NCBI GenBank assembly: GCA_964607375.1
Contig: CAZSJY010000063.1
Coordinates: forward strand, 1 to 10,656
Direction: 5' to 3'
DNA: 10,656 nt
DNA from: JACNLC01 sp964607375
GTDB taxonomy: Bacteria; Fidelibacterota; Marinisomatia; SCGC-AAA003-L08; JACNLC01
Shown here: in pieces, positions 6,446 through 10,656 of the stretch
Layout of the letters: every line of letters starts with the position of its first letter
Numbering within the stretch: position 1 is the first letter of the stretch
Position numbers and translations under genes: made by a program
The notes under the pieces: model-generated
What the model was told of the DNA's origin: nothing
Databases searched by the model: none
Seen by the model: the letters and a program-made list of their open reading frames with translations, nothing else

Positions 6446-7720
6446 ATGAAAACTTTTATATCAACTACAGTAATTATTTTATCAATTATTTTTGCACAAA
6501 ATGGCTTTTCGGGAAATATTCATCCAAGTGGACAATTCTTTTTATCGAATAGTCATCAAATAAATTTACCGTTCAGATTTGCAGAATTTGAAATCAACCT
6601 ACCATTTAGTGATTTCGGTGAATGCGAGTTCAAATCGATGGTTGCAATCGAATACAGGTGGAAAATAAATGAACATCAATTTGATTTACGCGAAGCATAT
6701 TTGATGTGGTATCCATCATTTGGTGAAGTCAAATTAGGTAAACAAATTCACTCTTGGGGAGTTGCTGATGGTAATAATCCAACTGATAATATCAATGCTT
6801 ACGATTACTACTATATGTTTTTACCCGGAACTGACAGAAAAATCGGCTCTCTTTCTGCTTCTACTAATATCTATTTTGGTGATTGGCAAATTGAAGGAAT
6901 TGTAATCCCCGAACATATCCCAAACCGAATGCCATTTGGCGAAGAAGATTTTCCGTTTTATATGCAAGAACCTTCAATCATCCAAGAAGTTGAAAATCCA
7001 TTAGAATTTGGAGTGAGAATCCAAACATCTGCATTTGAAAGTGATTTTTCGCTATCATATTTTAATGGGTATGATAGAGGTATGAGTCAAAGATATTTCA
7101 ACTCTCAATCACAAAATCCATTAGAAAGGATAGAAGTAGGATTTAGACAATCTGAACAATTTGGTGTAGATTTTGTTACTTTTATCGGTGATTTTACTTT
7201 AAGAATGGAATCTGCTTATTTTATCACGAGTTATGATTATCTAGATGTACATATTGCAAGCTTGATTCCACTAGAAAAACAAGCTGAATATCTTCAATAT
7301 GTAATCCAAACTGAGTGGACTGCTCCATTTGACATTTTACTAAATACTCAGTTAATTGGAAACAAAACATTCTACACAAAAGGACAGACTGTCCCTGAAA
7401 TAGGTGTAACCAAACTAACACCAGACAACTTTCAACCTGGGATGGGCACTCCGTTTGCGATGTTCTCTGAACAATCTTTATTAATTTCTGCAACAGGAAA
7501 TTTATTTGATAGTCGTTTAGAAATTGCCGGAAGTTCAATGTTTAACTTAAAAGAAAAAGGAATGATGTTTGGGCTTCGTGCTGATTATTCTCCTATCGAA
7601 AACTGGAATATAGAACTCGGGATTACAAAATTTATCGGTGACGAAACTGATATAGAAAATGCTTTCACTAAACTTGAAGATTTCTCTCAATGCTCGGTAG
7701 GATTGAAATATTCATTTTAA
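6446..7720 (+). CDS. outer-membrane beta-barrel protein, DUF1302-like
   Basis: A 424-residue protein with a signal peptide (about 1-22), followed by alternating amphipathic strands rich in aromatic residues and ending in LKYSF, the C-terminal Phe typical of BAM-assembled barrels. Residues 81-120 contain LREAYLMW, then VKLGKQIHSWGVADG and a D-x-x-NAYDY stretch. This is close to the DUF1302 pattern (LREAY, LRLGRQ, WGEADG, DVVNPxD). DUF1302 proteins are typically encoded beside DUF1329 (LolA-like) and MMPL-type RND genes, which matches the local set. It probably serves as the outer-membrane end of the same export or lipid-transfer route. AAAGGAA at 6434-6440 gives a good ribosome binding site. 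The family name is a motif-based judgement; that it is an outer-membrane barrel is much surer than which family. Confidence 0.75.
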   Translation: MKTFISTTVIILSIIFAQNGFSGNIHPSGQFFLSNSHQINLPFRFAEFEINLPFSDFGECEFKSMVAIEYRWKINEHQFDLREAYLMWYPSFGEVKLGKQIHSWGVADGNNPTDNINAYDYYYMFLPGTDRKIGSLSASTNIYFGDWQIEGIVIPEHIPNRMPFGEEDFPFYMQEPSIIQEVENPLEFGVRIQTSAFESDFSLSYFNGYDRGMSQRYFNSQSQNPLERIEVGFRQSEQFGVDFVTFIGDFTLRMESAYFITSYDYLDVHIASLIPLEKQAEYLQYVIQTEWTAPFDILLNTQLIGNKTFYTKGQTVPEIGVTKLTPDNFQPGMGTPFAMFSEQSLLISATGNLFDSRLEIAGSSMFNLKEKGMMFGLRADYSPIENWNIELGITKFIGDETDIENAFTKLEDFSQCSVGLKYSF

Positions 7721-7732
7721 GTGTTATTTTAC

Positions 7733-7770
7733 CACAGAGAACGCAAAGAATACACTAAGAGCACAACGAA
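7733..7770. repeat. approximately 9-nt periodic intergenic repeat
   Basis: Units CACAGAGAA (7733), CGCAAAGAA (7742), CACTAAGAG (7753) and CACAACGAA (7762) follow one another with a 2-nt insert after the second. They fill about half of the 71-bp spacer between the beta-barrel and MATE genes. The ACCACAGAG-type string is a known look of intergenic repeats in many unrelated bacteria. It is not a terminator or an obvious promoter. Confidence 0.55.
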
Positions 7771-7791
7771 TTAAAGCTGTAAATTTTATGC

Positions 7792-8891
7792 TTGGAAAAG
7801 TTAATAAATATACCAAAAAAAGAATCTCGACTAAAACGATTTACTAAAAATCCACGCAAAGCAGTTTGGGAATTGGCATTTCCAATGATGCTTGGAATGG
7901 CTGTGCAAAATATCTACAGTCTTGTGGATATGTTTTTTGTCGGTAAAATTGACGAAAATGGCTCGGCAATTGCTGCATTATCTTTCAATATCCCTTTTAT
8001 GTTTTTTGCAATGGGGCTCATATTCGGATTAGGAATTGGTGTAACTTCTGTCATCTCTCGATTTATTGGTGAAAAAAACAAAAAAGGGGCAGATAATGCC
8101 GCCGAACACACTATTTTACTTGGTTTGATTATGAGTGCAATAATCACCACAATTGGAATTGTATTTGGTAAAGATATTCTTATTACAATTGGTACTCCTG
8201 CTCATCTTCTTCCATCAGCTTATGATTATTTTGCAATTGTTGCTGGCGGAATAGTGTTTATGGTTATGGCTATCTTTTTTAGATCCATTTTATCTGGTGA
8301 AGGAAATACAAAATTTCCGATGATTGTGATGGCTATTGGTACTATCACGAATATTATTCTCGACCCAATTTTCATTTTTCATTTCAATTTTGGAGTAAAA
8401 GGCGCGGCAATTGCAACTGTTTCAAGCCAAGCTCTTGTTACTTCTATTTTCGTATTTGCATTGTTAATTAAAGACCACGCTTACATTACATTTTCACTAA
8501 GAGATTTTTCATTTAATTTCGATATCTTCAAAAAAATATTTAAAGTAGGAATTCCTGCATCATTATCAATGATTATTATGTCGATTGGGTCCGGTATATT
8601 TAACAAAATTTTAGTTTCATTTTCTGAAAATGCAGTATCTGCATATCAAATTGTTGGCCGCTTAGAACATATTATTTTCATACCACTATCATCAATCGCT
8701 GGTGCTTTGGTTACTCTTGTTGGGATGTTCTACGGTGCAAAAAATTTCTCTGCTATCAGAAATGTGATATTTTATGGAATGAAACGATCAATCGGTATAG
8801 CGTCTATCATTTCGCTATCATTTTATATTTTGGCTCCTTATCTGATACCAATTTTCACTAAATCACAAGATATAATACAGTATGGAATTAT
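7792..8891 (+). CDS. MATE-family multidrug/metabolite exporter (3' end lost in gap)
   Basis: An inner-membrane, cation-coupled antiporter of the MATE (MatE/NorM-like) family. The visible 366 residues cover most of the usual 440-460, about ten of twelve helices. TM1 is preceded by the typical NPRKAVWELAFPMMLGMAVQNIYS-type opening and followed by LVDMFFVGKI. The conserved GIGVTSVISRFIGEKN lies at about 81-96, and FFRSILSGEGNTKFPM and NIILDPIF match the family's middle part. The second MatE repeat starts with FKVGIPASLSMI. The only plausible in-frame start is TTG at 7792, because an in-frame stop lies at 7780. No clear Shine-Dalgarno sequence is present. An ATG at 7788 is out of frame by one base. 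It may be the last gene of the tetR-RND row, or it may have its own promoter, given the longer repeat-bearing spacer before it. Substrate unknown. Confidence 0.88.
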
Positions 8892-8991
8892 NNNNNNNNN
8901 NNNNNNNNNNNNNNNNNNNNNNNNNNNNNNNNNNNNNNNNNNNNNNNNNNNNNNNNNNNNNNNNNNNNNNNNNNNNNNNNNNNNNNNNNNN
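8892..8991. other. assembly gap (100 N)
   Basis: A second placeholder run of exactly 100 N. The MATE protein lacks about 75-95 residues at its C-terminus, or about 225-285 bp, so the true gap is probably longer than shown. Confidence 0.97.
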
Positions 8992-9030
8992 TCAGAAGAA
9001 CAAAATTCTTTTGATCCTCCTCCTAAGCGT
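8992..9030 (+). other. possible last codons of the MATE gene
   Basis: Between the gap and the terminator two frames end soon. One gives RRTKFF and stops with TGA at 9012-9014. The other gives a short hydrophobic tail and stops with TAG at 9038-9040, inside the terminator stem. The first fits a basic MATE C-terminus and leaves the terminator free, but the gap prevents a decision. The third frame, which stays open into the SDR gene, would read through the terminator and is rejected. Confidence 0.3.
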
Positions 9031-9068
9031 AATAAAATAGGGACTGAAAAATCAGTCCCTATTTTATT
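9031..9068. terminator. bidirectional terminator between MATE and SDR genes
   Basis: A perfect 17-bp inverted repeat (9031-9047 with 9052-9068) surrounds an AAAA loop. The inner part, TAGGGACTGA/TCAGTCCCTA, is the stable stem. The outer part is A-rich on one side and T-rich on the other, so a U tract results in both directions. It serves the convergent MATE (plus) and SDR (minus) genes, and its right edge shares one base with the SDR stop codon. Confidence 0.9.
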
Positions 9069-9910
9069 TAAATCAATTTTAACTTCTTTGCAACTAGTTT
9101 ATCATATAAACGAGTAGGTAATAACCTAGGCAATGTATAGTGAAAGAATTTATTCTTAGTAATAACATATCTAGCTCTTGGATTCTTGTTATTTAGTATT
9201 TTTAGAACTAAACTTCCAACTTTGTCTGAAGGGAGACCGTTTGTTCTGCTGTCTTCAATTAACTTACGGAATTCTATTAAAGATTTCTCATAATCAGTTC
9301 CAATAAATGGACTATTCTCTGGTGAAGGTGTTTTATCCCAAATTGGAGTTTTAACAGGTCCTGGTTCAACTATAACTACATCAATTCCATACAGCATCAG
9401 TTCTTTTCGTAAAGAATCTGAAATTGCTTCTAAAGCGTGTTTGGATGCTGAGTAAGGTGCAACAAAAGGAAGAGCAATTTTTCCACTAACGGAACTTATG
9501 TTTATAACTTTCCCGTGGTTTTTGGAATCTTTAGTTGCTCCTAATAATTCAGCAAATGCACGAGTAACTGAGATCACACCAAAAACATTAACTTCAAACT
9601 GCTTGCGAAATATGTCAGTATCTGTTAAAAGTAGCGGACCACCCAACGCTATGCCTGCATTATTTATTAATCCGAAAAGATTTCTTTTTCCTAATTGCTC
9701 TTTGACAAGTTGGACATTTTCAATAATTGCTTTTTCATCAGTAACATCAAATATCAGGGTGATGAAATTCTTTTTAAATTCAGATTTTAGTTTTTCTGCA
9801 TCTTCCCCGCTTCTTAGACTTCCAAAAACTTGATATCCATTTTCAATTAGAGATTTAGTAATTGCTCTCCCAATTCCAGTGGATACACCCGTTACAACAA
9901 CAGATTTCAT
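9068..9910 (-). CDS. classical short-chain dehydrogenase/reductase (SDR)
   Basis: A 280-residue NAD(P)H-dependent oxidoreductase with a Rossmann fold. It has the nucleotide motif TGVSTGIG (7-14), FDVTD for the adenine ring (about 54-58), NNAG (83-86), Asn108, catalytic Ser140 in NISSVSG, and Tyr153/Lys157 in YSASK, followed by EPGPVKTP. The arginine in SLRSG after the second strand suggests NADP(H). The order resembles 11-beta-hydroxysteroid- or retinol-dehydrogenase-like SDRs, but the substrate cannot be deduced. The C-terminal KFFHYTLPRLLPTRLYDKL may be a membrane-associating helix as in related SDRs. The frame is open to an earlier ATG at 9943 and another at 9916. AAAGG (9917-9921) lies 6 nt before the ATG at 9910, which is therefore the preferred start. 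It is transcribed alone, between two terminators. Confidence 0.93.
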   Translation of the reverse strand: MKSVVVTGVSTGIGRAITKSLIENGYQVFGSLRSGEDAEKLKSEFKKNFITLIFDVTDEKAIIENVQLVKEQLGKRNLFGLINNAGIALGGPLLLTDTDIFRKQFEVNVFGVISVTRAFAELLGATKDSKNHGKVINISSVSGKIALPFVAPYSASKHALEAISDSLRKELMLYGIDVVIVEPGPVKTPIWDKTPSPENSPFIGTDYEKSLIEFRKLIEDSRTNGLPSDKVGSLVLKILNNKNPRARYVITKNKFFHYTLPRLLPTRLYDKLVAKKLKLI

Positions 9911-9940
9911 ATTCATCCTTTCTTGATAAAATTCGCATTG

Positions 9941-9948
9941 CAAAAATA
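9941..9948 (-). promoter_or_regulatory. possible Bacteroidota-type -7 box for the SDR gene
   Basis: On the minus strand this reads TATTTTTG, an exact fit to the TAnnTTTG box of Bacteroidota promoters, about 30 nt upstream of the SDR start. No good -33 TTG partner is seen and the region is AT-rich, so this is weak. It would be meaningful only if the host belongs to that group. Confidence 0.2.
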
Positions 9949-9966
9949 AGACCTATTTGATGATAT

Positions 9967-9996
9967 AAAAAAGGCGGACCAATTGCCCGCCTTTTT
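9967..9996 (-). terminator. rho-independent terminator of the right-edge barrel gene
   Basis: GGCGG (9973-9977) pairs with CCGCC (9987-9991) around a 9-nt loop, with an A run (9967-9972) and a T run (9992-9996) outside, giving a 10-bp stem in all. On the minus strand it lies 20 nt beyond the stop codon of the gene ending at 10016 and is followed by a U tract. It also separates that gene from the SDR gene downstream. Confidence 0.85.
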
Positions 9997-10015
9997 CTAT
10001 GGTTTTTGAATAAAT

Positions 10016-10656
10016 TTAAAATGTAAATTGAGTGGTAATCTCAAATCGAGTTCTAGTATAATCTTCTTCTGTAAGTATGTCTCTCATATGTAACCTAAAT
10101 GTAGGTTGAATATAGAAACTACCTAAATCAGATTTATATGCAAAATACTTAAAGTGAACCCATAAATAATTGAAATCCGTATAATCATCTTCACTTCTTG
10201 TAACTTTTGCATTATCAAACCAAGCTACTAAAGAATGAACGCCTAACATTTTAACAACTTTAGCTCGAATTGTATGTCCAAAATATTCTTCTGTATTTTC
10301 AACATTCTGTTTAGTATAAGCACCTGATAGAGAAAAGTTAAATCCAGCTAATTCAGGAAATTTAATGTTTGCACCTACAGTCATTGGAGATGGTTCATCT
10401 CTAGGAGCAAATGTTTTCCAGAAAATAGGTTGAATTTGATGGCCACCAAAATCCATTGAATATTGTAATCCGAGAGAATAAGTGTCCATATCTTTCGCAG
10501 TTCCAGTTATGTCTACAGTTACTTCAACAACATTTTCATCAACAGTTAAAAATGCATCTAATTTTCCGCCAAAGATATTTTTGTAGAAGTTAAACCCGTG
10601 CGTTGCGTCATTATTCAAAATATAAAATGGGATATCAACTACATCTTGCGGATAAA
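10016..10656 (-). CDS. predicted outer-membrane beta-barrel protein (5' part outside window)
   Basis: The last 212 residues of a larger protein. The frame is open to the window edge (upstream residues read YPQDVVDIPFYIL), so the TTG at 10618 is only an internal leucine codon and not a start. The visible part consists of alternating strands with aromatic girdle residues: YSLGLQYSMDFGG, FNFSLSGAYTKQ, FNYLWVHFKYFAY and FYIQPTFRLHMRD. It ends in RFEITTQFTF, a terminal beta-signal with Phe as recognised by the BAM machinery. The family is not recognised. It could be a channel or porin-like protein. It differs in sequence from the barrel at 6446-7720 and has its own terminator, so no link to the RND operon is implied. 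Confidence 0.7.
   Translation of the reverse strand, partial: YPQDVVDIPFYILNNDATHGFNFYKNIFGGKLDAFLTVDENVVEVTVDITGTAKDMDTYSLGLQYSMDFGGHQIQPIFWKTFAPRDEPSPMTVGANIKFPELAGFNFSLSGAYTKQNVENTEEYFGHTIRAKVVKMLGVHSLVAWFDNAKVTRSEDDYTDFNYLWVHFKYFAYKSDLGSFYIQPTFRLHMRDILTEEDYTRTRFEITTQFTF

Noticed and set aside
8992..9117. C-terminal extension of the MATE protein after the gap
   Set aside because: It reads through the terminator hairpin and into the opposite strand of the SDR gene, and its residues are not membrane-like. It depends on the arbitrary N count.
9911..9943. Longer SDR N-terminus starting at 9943 or 9916
   Set aside because: AAAGG lies directly against the ATG at 9916 but 6 nt from the ATG at 9910, and the SDR fold begins right there (MKSVVVTG). 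The extra residues match nothing in the family.
10016..10618. Complete 200-residue gene starting at TTG 10618
   Set aside because: The frame continues without a stop to the window edge, and the upstream residues also look like barrel sequence, so the gene is cut by the window.

Overview
The window is AT-rich DNA from a diderm (Gram-negative) bacterium. Several proteins only make sense with an outer membrane: two proteins that look like beta-barrels ending in Phe, a LolA-like periplasmic protein, and an RND exporter. Two runs of exactly 100 N (5296-5395 and 8892-8991) are scaffold gaps, so this is a draft or metagenome assembly. The protein style would fit an AT-rich anaerobe of the Bacteroidota/FCB type, but nothing here fixes the phylum.

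Left part (1-1685): a hexameric-type glutamate dehydrogenase gene (gdhA, minus strand) ends at a perfect palindromic terminator. Its upstream region is shared with a divergent TetR-family regulator gene. That 213-bp region holds two near-identical 16-bp palindromes, 31 bp apart, just before the tetR start. They are the likely autoregulatory operators. Two further palindromes lie closer to gdhA.

Central part (1686-8891, plus strand): a tightly packed row of genes encodes the TetR regulator, an RND exporter of the MMPL/COG1033 kind (overlapping tetR by 8 bp), a LolA-like outer-membrane lipoprotein-sorting protein (cut by the first gap), a ZIP metal transporter (start lost in the gap), a small cupin, a DUF1302-like outer-membrane beta-barrel and a MATE-family exporter (end lost in the second gap). 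RND pump, LolA-like carrier and DUF1302-like barrel together look like an inner membrane-periplasm-outer membrane route for a lipid or other hydrophobic molecule. The TetR protein would sense the cargo or a related compound. No membrane-fusion protein or TolC gene is present. The ZIP and cupin genes sit inside this set. Two intergenic spacers of the row contain short periodic repeats, with 7-nt and about 9-nt units.

Right part (8992-10656): a perfect 17-bp-stem terminator separates the MATE gene from a convergent short-chain dehydrogenase/reductase gene (minus strand). Another terminator follows, then the 3' part of a second predicted outer-membrane beta-barrel gene (minus strand) that runs off the window. 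No RNA genes, CRISPR arrays, insertion sequences or replication origins were seen.

Two long open frames that read through the N runs are artefacts of the gap length. The first joins the LolA-like gene to the ZIP gene, and the second gives the MATE protein a false C-terminus. They are split here.
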